Both the position numbers and the translations under genes were made by a program. 64,000 nucleotides of DNA from positions 432,588 through 496,587 of the forward strand of contig VWYX01000621.1 of assembly GCA_013396525.1 (NCBI GenBank). Direction: 5' to 3'. This document shows, piece by piece, positions 11,831 to 23,300 of the stretch (positions are counted from its first letter, which is position 1; every line of letters starts with the position of its first letter). Under the pieces are notes generated by a model. It ran no database searches. It was not told where the DNA came from and was given only the letters and a program-made list of their open reading frames with translations. The stretch comes from Chaetorhynchus papuensis. Its lineage: Eukaryota; Chordata; Aves; Passeriformes; Rhipiduridae.

Positions 11831-13494
11831 TTTGAGGCTGGCATAAAGCATGGAAGGAGATCCATAGAGCTGAATAGGTTAGGACCAGGCTGTTCTTGAG
11901 TGCAGCTGTGAGCCACCCTTGCTGTGGCAGAATGCATTTCAACCACTTTAGCCACTTCCTAGCACATCCAGACACAGTTATTCAGTTCAATCCTCAGTGA
12001 TGCTGCACAAAATCAGCCAAACACCTTGCTCTGCCCTGCCATGGACAGTAACAGCTGGGGCAATTTCATAAAAGATCAGGACCAGTGGATATGGAATTAG
12101 GCACCCTTCCCTGTGACCACAGGTTCAGTCCTGGGAATGCATTCAGATTCCATTCAGACAAATGATGTATCAGAGCTTTACTTCCCAATTAACATATTAA
12201 GAAATCTGTAAGCTGTGGGAGTGTAAGGCTACAAAGATCCAGACAGCTGAGCAAGCTTTTCTGGAGAAAAAAGAAAATACCGTGTCCTCTGGTTTCAAGA
12301 AACATCTGGGATTAAGGCACTGGAGGAGTAGGAATGCTAAGTATGCTGTGCAGAAATCTGTGTTCTTATGTGGGATACATGTATCAGACACCTGCCTGCA
12401 ACCAGCCCGTGTCACACAGAGTCTACTGCAAGAGGACCTTGTGCATCTTCCCAAGAGAGAAAGCCTAGCTACAGCCAGGAGCTCCAGGAAGAAGAGTGGG
12501 GCTGCTCTGCTTCATGCCATATGAAATCCCAAAAATCTTTCTGTACTTCTGGATAATTTGGTCCAACTTTTCTAAGACAACAGGATGATGGAAGGCCTGT
12601 TCCAGGCTGAGCACAGCACCAGAAGTTCAGATTTGTCATTTTCCTTCAAGCTACAAATCCATCCTAATCACAGTGATGGTATAAAAACACTAGGTCTAGG
12701 CAGCCATCATATGGCTGCTCCAGGGTCCATTTATGTTAAGCACTATTAGCAAGGATAATGTGGCTAAGAGAAAAAAATCTTTTGACATTATCTGGTTCAG
12801 TATAATACAAAACCTGGAAGAACTTTGTAGGAAACAAGCAGGTCTCTGAATGTGTATGCTCTGTTTTTTCTCTACCCTGGAATAACCAGAAGAAACAGAA
12901 CTGGACTTCTGTTCCAGTTCCAGGACTGCTGATGACTGCTCAGGAAGGCTTCAGTCTGAGTCTCATCTCACCAGCATGCAGGAGAAAAGATATCTCCACT
13001 AAAAATAATTTTTGACTTCTAGGTTAAATGTCACAAATCTGAGACCATCAATATTGACTGCACAAATCAAGACAAAACTAGACTCAATGGAACTAGTTTT
13101 CAAGTATGTTCACCATAAAAAAAAAAAAAAAGCCATTATTTAAAAAGTTTACTTTGATATCCTATGGCATCCATTTAAAAGATACCACACAATTTAAAAA
13201 GAAATACAGATCAGATCTGGCCTAGTCAAAACACTGGAGATAGTTCCTATGGAGTGTAACAATTTTTGTAAGGTCATGATGCTGACAAACTTGTGGTAAG
13301 TTCTATAGCTAACAACTCTAATTCTAAAGATGATTGGCTTTCCAGCTCTCACTGTTGTTGTACATTTTAAAATTAAAACCAAGGAGACAGCACTATCCTT
13401 ATCTTAAATAGTATCTAAACCAGCTGTGATACTGGCTGGTTGTCTCTACCGAAGGTGATGAAACAGCTTTGCTCATAAAATGGCTGCTAAGCAA
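11831..13494. other. Unassigned sequence
   Basis: No gene was recognised. A 15-base A run lies near 13118-13132. The short open frames (60-85 codons) show no family features. Confidence 0.5.
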
Positions 13495-14733
13495 ATCTTT
13501 TTAAAGCATTTATTATAAACCAAAATCCACATAATCTATAGTACAAAAGCAGAGTCTGTTATCTGTACAAATATTTATACAAAATACCAGTTACTTCAAA
13601 CAAGCCTTTGGTTTTGTTAACATAAAGAAACATTGCAGTTTCATGACCAGAAAATTGTTAACGTACAATGGTCTGAAGTGATGACAGCCCCAAAGAAGAT
13701 TTTTTTACAACAGTATTACCAAGTCATTTGTGTGCTAGAAGGCCATGCTTGGAAAAATAATTGATAAAGACTTTCTGTAACACAATAAAGATTTTGTGAC
13801 TCTAATGAAAATTGTGACATGCTGAAAACAACGTTAATTTAATCCCCAAACATGTAAGGATCAGTTACTGGCTTTTTTTTTTTTAATGCTACGTATTTTT
13901 GACAGGTATCGGGATGTCTGTTGAAATAGATGTGAATATATAAATCAAAGTTAACTTGAAAGAATGCATTTGAGAGAAACTCCAATATATTACAAATTCA
14001 AAACATGCACGCTCTAAAAAACCTCCAAAATTGTAAGCTTTCAGTTAGTTCCACAGCTTGTGGCTGTATGTATTTTAACTGAAGAGAACCCTAACAATAA
14101 TACAAAGCTTTGTTAAAACCAGCGGAGTACAATCTACATTTTTTTCCCCCCCCAGTTTATATGTTAATCTGTTTAAAATACACAAGGCACTGAAGTATTG
14201 GGTTTGGTTGTCTTTTGAGGTAACAAATGCTACAAAATGATACACATATAAAGCTGTAATTATTAGGCTGTTTGCAGAATACACAATTTCATATAAATAT
14301 AAAAAGATTATGTGTGGGTTATATCATAAAAATTCTTGGTACTCTTTGTATATTCCTGTACATTTACAATAGCAGCAATCGCGATACAAGTAGGTGAGTA
14401 GGAAAGCGGTCTGGGTTAGAGTTGTGTTTATGATACCCCCCGAATTTCACACAGCCATCCTCCCGCTTTCAATAGCTTTTGTTTGACCTCCACAGGCTGA
14501 TGAATTCCACGTACAGGTATTTACAGGCTGCAGGATCTCTGTACAAATCAAACGGGAATATCGCTCCCTTTGTCAAACGCAGCCACCCCAGGAATGCTGT
14601 CACCTGAGTGGCCTCATTCTTATTTACAGAAAGGTGCATCAGTGGGAGCACTCGCTCTTCAGAGGTGTCAATGTCGCTGAATTAGTCTGTCACTGGAGCT
14701 GTCAAACTCGCTTTTCTCCTCTGACAAGTCCTT
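13495..14733 (-). other. 3'-UTR-like block with possible last coding exon, gene unknown
   Basis: Read on the minus strand this looks like the end of a vertebrate transcript. A candidate acceptor (tgtgcttag, just right of 14733) is followed by a 21-codon frame, KDLSEEKSEFDSSSDRLIQRH, and TGA at 14668-14670. Then come about 1.15 kb of U-rich sequence with many UGUA motifs and an AATAAA at 13509-13514 about where cleavage would be expected. An alternative overlapping frame (14469-14690) stays open for about 72 codons and contains FLGWLRLTKGAIFPFDLYRD. The 14340-14700 part has more CpG than its surroundings, which suggests constraint. I do not recognise either peptide, and upstream exons between here and LRP5 were not identified. 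It could instead be a distal LRP5 3' end, a non-coding RNA or a processed copy. Confidence 0.35.
13509..13514 (-). terminator. AATAAA poly(A) signal of the unknown minus-strand transcript
   Basis: TTTATT on the plus strand gives AATAAA on the minus strand, in the context ggtttataataaatgctt, at the end of the UTR-like block. Confidence 0.4.
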
Positions 14734-17700
14734 CTAAGCACATTCTCTGCATGTATTTGGTAAATATAAACCGACCTGTTTAGGAATTGCCATTGTGATC
14801 TTCTATCCACCAGGATTCTGTGCTGGCAGGTGAGGACCTAGCCCTGACTCCAGAGGTGGGCTGCAACAAGGGCTGTGGTTCATGCTGGGAACAGCCAGCA
14901 TGTGGCAGCTTGTCACAGGTGGCTGGGAGCACTGTCAGCATGTCAGGACATGGAATTTTGAAGGATTTTGTAGTGGAATGCAGAAGACATATTGGACTGG
15001 TTCCCATCATTCCTATCAGCAGGCTTAACATTGATTTAAAATTATTTTCCCTTTTTTTTTCTTACAGGGAGTATGATTCTATGTGAAAAAGACCACAGCA
15101 TAGCTGGCCAATCTCAAAATAAACAAATGAAAGAAAAATACCCTTTAGAAAATCTAGAGTAAGTGTTCTCAGGAAGAAGAGGTAGAAGATCTAACAGGAT
15201 TGAAAATATCGATGCCTATTAAGTATTTCTTTTAATGTGTAGTAAATACCTCAAGCTGTTTAGCTAAACTTACAACGGCTGTAGAAAGGGGGTTTTATAT
15301 AGAATGATGAACAGGAAGAGTTGCAGTACCTAAGGGAACAGCAGCAGAAACAGCAGACACCTCTCAGAGTTTAGGATTCAGCCTTCCATGAATCTCTTAC
15401 AGACAAGCCAAATTTACAAGGAGGGCTGTACTCATAATTCATAACTGAGTCACAACACACAACAAGCCCCAAATGACTGAGCTGTAAACAGTTATCTTTG
15501 ACTGGGGCTTGTCTAAGGCTCTGTCCACGCATGGACATTTATAAAATGTCCTTGAGCACTGTAACAGCAAATATATTACTTCTAATTCAGGGCTCTGTGC
15601 CAGGCAGTCGTGTGTGTTATTAATTATTGGGAACATGCCTGCCTCCTGTTTTCATTTCCTGACATTAATGGATATAGTCTGTAATACAACTGTAAGCACA
15701 GCTACTCATTTGGACTGACTCAACACAAACCCCAACAAAATGACTGAAGAGATCTGCTTCCAAAAACGCTTGAAGCCAACAGGACACACAACTTCAGTGA
15801 TATTTAACTGAGCACACTTGTGAAGTAGCACAACATGCTGGAGAGGCTCTGAGAAAGGGCAGCACAAGAGTCCTCCCCAGCAAAGGGATCTGACCCTGCA
15901 GGCAATGGAGGAACGACATCAACAGCTCTTATTTGAGTGCTCCTGCTTCCAAATCCTCTTTCACTGCTGTGCACAGAGCATCAGAATGTCAAAAGCCCCA
16001 GAATCCAAGAGGCACCAGTTGGCATAAAAATGGGGAGAATATACCGAGTCCTAGACCATGCACATGATGTTCTAGATACCAGGTGGAAAACAGATCTGGG
16101 ATAAACAAGCCTGAAGATTTCCAGAAAGTCCATCCTAGGTGTGTAAAACAGGTATTGAGGGAACAGACCATTTTGTTGTTACTTTGAAAAGAATCAGAAC
16201 TTTTAGGGAAGTGCCTGTACCTTTGCAAACCACAGAATTGAAGGCTTATTACTGAAAATCAATTTCATTATTCCAAAAGAATTTTTTTTCCCCACTCACT
16301 TCTACCTTCCTCTTTAAAATGTTGATAAGGCATTATCTCATTTTTAGACACAGAGCATTTTGTACTATAACACTATCCTGAAGAAATTGTCATACATACA
16401 GATATAGCTTAATCTTAGCCTAAGTGCTCTCTAGTGATCTGTGCAGACAGAAGAAATCTGAGTAAGAAATCTAAGTAAGACAGCTGGGATAGTGCTCATG
16501 AACTTTCCTCAGACTCATCCAGAACAAATTCACTACCTCTACTGAAAATTTAAAGGTGCAGTGGCTATTGACCAGTCTAGCTGAAGTCAAACTGTAATTT
16601 CCACAAAACTGTTCCTTGAAATGAAAGAATCCTTGACTGTTGAAGATGATTACTTGTCCATTTACCTTACAGCCTCACACTGCTGCTACACCTGCCCTGC
16701 AGATGGGACAAATTCTACAGAAGGGAAGACCCAAGTGGCTGCTTTCATGACAGCACTGCAGGACAGGTAAGCTGCTCTCTGCTGTGACATCTGTCCTTTA
16801 AGTCTAGCACAGAATCAACCATATCATTTGCCCATTACTGGCTGCAGTCCAGACACCACTCCTTTTTACACCCTGAGTTGTTTCAAGTGCTAATATGCAG
16901 TCACAATGGGCTTGGAAAATAGTGGTTGAAAACACTGATTCAAGTACTCACAAGCTCACACAGGTGGCTGAATCACATGTATCCCTCTGCAGTTCTTAGG
17001 GTAGAACTCTTAAAATATTTCAGTCAGTTTTCTCACAGAAAACTTCTGCATTACTAAAACTATGCTTAAGCTTCACCAAAATGCCACTTTCCCCCATGCA
17101 TCTCCTATTCATCCCTGACATGCCAGAATTGCTCATATGCATTCACTAATTCCCTGTAACTCTTTCTCTCATCCTTATCTAGAAGAAAATAGCACCTATT
17201 TTCTACATTTTAGCCTGAAAGTTCACAGGATGGAAACCACTAAGAAAACAGTGGGAGTATTCTGGAAAAAAGTAGTTCCTTCTGCTCAGATTTTCTTCCT
17301 GGTCTTTGCTAACACCAGGAGTGCAGTAATCCTTTTAAAGGTCTATAGTAATAAACAAATAATATTTAGTATTTAAATGTTAAGATGCCAAATTTGTATT
17401 CAATCTGGTTTTGGAAAAGGCTTTTAATGTCGGTAATATGGAGCAGTGTGGGCCTTTGATTCTCATCACCAAACTTCAAGTGCCTCAGAGAAGGCAATTC
17501 CTCAGCAAACATCAACAGCAAGAGGCTATGAATGTTCAACTGAAATAAAAATATACACTTAATTCAGCCCATTCAGCAAGTGCTTCCTTCCTTCTGAAAA
17601 CCCGAGCTCCAAAAGAATGTGATTCTTAAGATAGTTCAGTAAAAATGCTAATTTGCTTGGACTCAATTCCAATGTTTGTAATAGGATGCAAATCTTCAAA

Positions 17701-19986
17701 TGAAGTGGTTAGGATTCTTATAGTTATGGCTCTTAAAAAAGATCAGTGGTTTAATGAAAAACAGTTAAAAATTCTGCATCCAGTATCATCACAGGAATAC
17801 AGGAAAATTAATGTGGTATGTCTCTAAGCTAGAGCTGTGACATGAAACAACTAATGAATTCATTATAACCAGTGAATAGTTATTAAGCAGAAAATGACAT
17901 ATGATACGAAATTGGACTACCAACTGCTGTAATGCAGAACAAATACTCTTCTATATGACTCACATGGCACATAAAATATCCTGTGGATGTATATTCCTAA
18001 TTTAGCTAATTGAAACATGATCACATGAGAATTGATTTCTTTCACCAAACCATCAGTTAAGAGATCGGCTAAGTCACTCCAAGAGTAACAAACTATGACC
18101 TTGCCTATCACAGCATATTACAAAATTGCTAATGTTCATAGGGGATGAGGAAAGAACCCATTCTTAAATTCCATTTCTGTACTTTTCTCTATGAAAAATC
18201 ATCTTCTTCGTGCTTAATTTCTCAAGTAAAAATTTAGACATGAAGGTAGTAAAAGCTACTTTAGGAGTTTTAGTAACACACCACTGACAGCACAACCTTT
18301 GAACTATGCAGACCAGAAGAACAGATCTGGACTAATAAATCTGAAAACACCAAGGGGATCAGAACACCGTGGTCCCAGCCCTTCCACCACCACAACAAAG
18401 ACCTCTCTCCTGGAGCTGAAGGGTTCCTCTGATGTGCTCTCAAATAACTTGCTAAAAAGACCCAAAGCCAAGTACAATTTTAGTTCAAACAAGAAAAAAG
18501 TTTACATTGTTGCCATCAATATTAAAGCTGTTGAAGGCCCAACACATCTGTTATTGAGCAGCTGCAGAAACAGGTGCAAGTTTGCATATTCAGACCTTCC
18601 CTCAGATGTCCCAAGCAGGCACTCGCATTATCATCACCAGTGCTGAATTTATAAAGTGCCATACAATACCCAATCCTTTTTGCTACAGAGAAAGAGAAAT
18701 TAAAGCAAAAATTTGTCTTCTGAATTTGAAAGGGATTGATTCTAGCTCCCCCATTACCTACAGGTTTTTTTGGTAGGAGTTGGGAACACAAGCACTTTGC
18801 TGATCTTGATGTCCTGAGGTTACAGCAGTTTGTATGAGAGTTAATAATTTTTATATCAACATGACTAGAAAAAAAAGTCTTTTCTCCCTCCTCTGTTCTT
18901 CTATCTATTCCTAAATCTGAATTATGTGGCAAATTTTTATGAGATATGACTAAAGTGACTTTTGATTTGAGCTATGCAGATGCCATTTTTCTCCAAATAC
19001 CAGTTAAAACCCAAACAACTTTCCTCATTTGAATGCAAGTGACCACTTCATTCCGCTTTGGAAAATGAATATTAAGAGATGAAGCAATTCCCTAATCAAG
19101 TCAACACGGGTGAACACCTCAGAAACCAGGCACAGTGATTACAGGACTTTTGAGGAAAAGAAAACTAGCACTGGCTTGTTACAGCTTTGTCCCAGGCAGT
19201 CACCAAAGCTTCACAAGGAAGGATGAAGGAGCTTGTCTGCTTCACTATTAAATGGGGAGTCTGACCAAATCTGCAGTTTGTTGGGCATTTCTCTTAGCTT
19301 AAATACCACTTTAAACTTGACCCTTGCTCTCACCCACAGGTCAGTACAACTGCCTCTGCTACCATTCACCCAGTCAGGTGGGGAACTGGTTGCAACTAAA
19401 TCAGATTTTTTAGGACTGATCTTATTTAGCCTGGATCAGTTACAGCATTGGCCATGTGCAGAGTGGCACTGACATGAGGTAGGACATGATGCCTGTGGGT
19501 TTAGTTAAGCTGGAAGGCTTGGCCAAAAGAAGGGTTCTTTCAGTTCGATGCTAAGCAGATGGAGAGGGAGGTTTGAAATTCAGGTCTCGGCACTCAAGTT
19601 CTGCTGGGAAGCATTCAGCTCCCTTGCAAACAGGAGCCTCTAAGGGTTGCGATCATGCACGTTTTCTTCCAGTGGTGGTGAAGGGATGATACCGACAACT
19701 GTATTTAAATGTGTTTTTCTTCTCTAGGAATAAGCCAACGTCTTTCTTTAGATGACTCCCCTTCCCACAAGTCACTTAGTTTTCTTGTCTCACATTAACA
19801 AAAAGAACTACACTTTTTGCATGTAAAAAGGTGACTTAAAAATGCAGTAAGTTTCAACATTCCCTCCCCAAATCCTTTGGAGACTGAGTCAGTTACATGA
19901 CTTCAAAAAGGCAAACATGGCACAAAAGAATGGAAATTAAGTTAAAAAAATCAATTTTATAAATATTCTTCCTCTGTACAATTTTT
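14734..19986. other. Unassigned interval downstream of LRP5
   Basis: No gene was identified. A minus-strand acceptor-like site near 17541 (tatttttatttcag) is followed by about 57 open codons to a TAA near 17373. The peptide includes HLKFGDENQRPTLLHITDIK, which I cannot place. A plus-strand frame at 17645-17827 is also unremarkable. The rest is AT-rich non-coding sequence. If the 13.5-14.7 kb block is the end of a real gene, its upstream exons would have to lie here or be spliced from LRP5. Confidence 0.4.
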
Positions 19987-19991
19987 NNNNN
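19987..19991. other. Assembly gap (five N)
   Basis: Five ambiguous bases. The gap is just downstream, in LRP5 sense, of the likely poly(A) signal at 20001-20006, so the exact transcript end cannot be read. The true missing length is unknown. Confidence 0.99.
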
Positions 19992-20119
19992 CCACCCATT
20001 TTTATTCACATTTAGTTCTGTTTAATTCCCACCCAGATTTATTTTTAAATCATAAAATATATATTTTTAAATCTGTTCATATTTTAAAATATTTACAGGA
20101 AAAGTTCCTTCTGTTGAGG
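19992..20119 (-). other. LRP5: LRP5 3' untranslated region (proximal)
   Basis: The AT-rich sequence after the LRP5 TGA carries two AATAAA hexamers on the minus strand, at 20038-20043 and 20001-20006. A short UTR of roughly 130-150 nt ending at or near the N gap would fit. A much longer alternative UTR reaching 13.5 kb cannot be excluded. Confidence 0.7.
20001..20006 (-). terminator. LRP5: LRP5 poly(A) signal AATAAA
   Basis: TTTATT on the plus strand, in minus-strand context gtgaataaaaatggg, about 115 nt after the stop codon. A second hexamer at 20038-20043 could serve as an alternative. Cleavage would be expected about 10-30 nt further on, at or beside the N gap. Confidence 0.65.
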
Positions 20120-20381
20120 TCATGAAGAGTCTGTACAAGGAGACGGTGGAGGGGGGTAGAGGTGAAAATAGCTTCGTTCCGTGGCAGGAGACGGGGGGCA
20201 ACTTTCTTCTGCCGACATGTACTGACTGCGAGGTGTGGGTGGAGGGGGATAAGGGTCTGAGTCTGAATTTAAATCTATATAGTATTTGTTGGCCTTCCAT
20301 CGACTCGTAGTATAGTCACTATCACAGACATCTGTGCTGCATGGGGTTGTGGGTGGAGCTATCCCTCGTATAAGGTATGGC
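20120..20381 (-). CDS. LRP5: LRP5 exon 23 (last coding exon)
   Basis: 262 nt, following acceptor tttttgtgcag. It encodes the C-terminal 86 residues and TGA. Four of the five tail phospho-motifs are visible: APPTTPCSTD, PPPPTPRSQY, CPPSPATERS and PPPPSPCTDSS. When phosphorylated by GSK3 and CK1, such motifs recruit Axin. The segment DLNSDSDPYPPPP is LRP5-specific. The length equals that of the human exon. Confidence 0.98.
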
Positions 20382-23300
20382 CTGCACAAAAACAATAAGA
20401 AAGAAAAAGCACGTGCATTAGTTGCAATCTGGGGGAAAAAAAAGAAAGAAAAAAGAAAGAGATTGAACAGCTCTGTGTGGTCAGTCAAGATGCCTGCTCA
20501 TTAATACTACACGAGCCTTAATGCAGGCTCTCAGAGAAATCCAACAAGAAGTACCTGAACTGTGTTACATTTGAATGGCACAACTATCCTCACCCAGCAG
20601 CACATTCTTCCAGCCCCTAACCTACCAGAGGAGAACACTATGACCATTTAGCCCAGTCACTAACAAATAGGTTGACTAACCAAATAGTTTTAAGATAAGC
20701 TTAAGGAAATTAACAGAAAACACCAACCTCCTCTGTACAGGATGCTCAGGGACTGTTGCATAGCAATATAATGTACATAACTGGAACGGTCATTTATTAA
20801 GAGAGCAAAGGGTTTTTTAAACGAAGTCTGAACAAGATCCAAAACTAAAGGCAGCTAAATGGAAGACTTAGCAAACCTTTTTATCTGAACTGTACCTGTA
20901 AGATCTTGTGTTTGAAGGAATGTTTGAGGAATAAAACATCTCTGCGTTGTATAAGGAGCGATCGGTAGCTGGGGAAGGAGGCGGGTTCAAAATCTAGAAA
21001 CAACAGGAAAAAGAAGAGTGAAAATTTGGGCTAATTATCCAACTTTACTTAGTTTGAAAACAGTATTTATACCTTCACCCTGTCATTCATCCTTATTCTA
21101 GTTTCCTCTCCTGGCTGCTTGGATGTGTTAATGCATTTTTAAAGATCACAGATGTTCATTACAAGACTTTACTTTGGACTCAGGTACTGTGCAGGCCTTC
21201 AAAGTTCTCAGTACAGGGAATTTTCTTCCTTGCCACATCTGTTATTATGCTGGAAGGCTGGAATAAAGCTGGAAATGGGACCCAGTTTGGCTGAATCTGA
21301 GTGCACTTCCTTGGACATAAGGACTGATAGCATCCTTAGCAGATGCTAATGGGAAATAATGTTCCACTCCCAGACCCTAAACATATCCCCAGTCATTAGC
21401 AGGGTCAGGAAGCCAAGTTCTTTACTACAACTAATACAACCCCATCCTTCTCTGAATGCTTCATTTCACTCTTGTTCTGTAAACATATCATTTTGGCACA
21501 GTTCACAATGCAAAAAGCCTATGAGCTAAAATATATTTATAGCCTGCCTCTGTGTGCACGTAGACAGCATACACACATATGGCTCAGCTATGAGTGCTTA
21601 CACACAGTTGCTGGTAGCCTTCACACAAGGAAAAAAGTTTAGCATGTTTCAAAATTATTTAGGATTCTTCCCCTAGCAGGAAGCTGAACCTCTGACACAG
21701 CCAGCAGGACTTTGGCCTAAACCCAAGATGAGCATTTTATCTCTTCCAGTGTGGACAATTACACCATTGCTGTTGACTGAGCCTTGCTACTGATGTGAGC
21801 ATCTTGTACACTGCCTGCCCTGGGCATTTGGCCAACTCATGGCCTGCCCCATTGACCATCCGTCCTCTGTCTCTGCTCTTCTCCCACAAAAACACTCTAA
21901 AATCACTGGAGTAGAGATCATTGTTTGGCTCTTCACTGTGGGGCATCCAGCAAAGTGATTCCTGGCCACTGCGTTGAGCTTACTGTTACTAATGCTGACA
22001 AGCCCTGCACCCAGATTCATGTGAAGGGAGACAAGCTTGAATATCCCTCCTTTGCCAGCTGGAGGGAATGATGAGTATCTGCCCCAAGAGGATCTTCCAG
22101 AAATCTTCTTCCTTGGAGGAGCACTGCATGCTACTAGTGGATTCACTCCTACTGATGCCCTGAGCCGCATCAATACCACTTCATGTTGAGATTGAATACA
22201 GCAAACAGTGTCAGCCAGGATGCCTGTGGCCAGGTTCTCTGGTATATAAACTGGTGTAACTTCATTGACACTGATTCTTTCCCAGTCTCTATTCACTGGA
22301 GCATCTCTCTGTACCACTAAGATGTGTTAAACAAACCAAAAAAGCCAAGACAACTTAGATGCTCAGATCTGTCCTTTTGATCATTAACATAAAGCTGGGT
22401 AATTAGCTACCAGGCAGGACTCACCAAAACATTTGGATTAAGCAGTAACTTTAATGTAACAAAGCCCTTGCAATAGCTTCCTTCTAAGAACCCATCATGC
22501 CTTTCATGAAGGAAATGCTGGTGTCATCCCTGCAGGCCCTGGCTGACATAACAAACTGTGGAAAAAAGAATTCCCAGCAACAGTCAGATTAACTTAGGCC
22601 AGAAGTCAAATGGAAGAATTGATCTTTTGGCCAACACAGATCCCATAGAATCACACAGGCAGATAAGCTCTTGGGCTTCTTTTCTCTTTCAAGCTTTATT
22701 TAAGTAAGTGTTTTTTCTGTTCATCCTTTTTAGTGTGGTACTGACACATCAGGCAGGTCTAGCATGAAATTGTTCAGCACATTACAGAGACACTGGTGAA
22801 GCATGAGACAAGCTAAATTAGGAGGGCTGCTGAGTTCCAAACATCTGCTCCTTGATGGCTTCACAGAGAAGGCAATGCAAGAAGTAACTACCCAATTTTA
22901 CCTTACCAAGAGATAAGCTCACAAGCCTCTCTTTTCCATTCTTGCCCTTCTTAAAGGGAGAGAAAGCACCTTTGTAAGTGGCCAAAACACTATCAATCAA
23001 AATGCCCACAAAGAATATAACAGCTTACATGTAAACACAAATGCACATATACCCACCCAGCATGTGGGCTCCTGATTCAATACTACACAAAAATCCCCTC
23101 CACAGCTGGCAGATCAACTCTGGCAGCTTGTAGTGTGTACCTAAGGGCCAGTGGATATATTGCTCAGAAGCGTGATGGAAGAAAACTGTGTGCTCAGAAG
23201 CATGATGGAAAAAACCTGAGTGCTCAGTCATGACAAAATATGCTGGCAAACAGGAACCTTTGTGTGTCTCTCCTCCGTATCCAGAAAGGACTCCTTCCAT

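Noticed and set aside
1..13494. PPP6R3 5' exons expected from mammalian synteny
   Set aside because: No PPP6R3-like peptide (for example the N-terminal MFWKFDLH start) or clear CpG-island promoter was seen, so the gene is probably outside the window.
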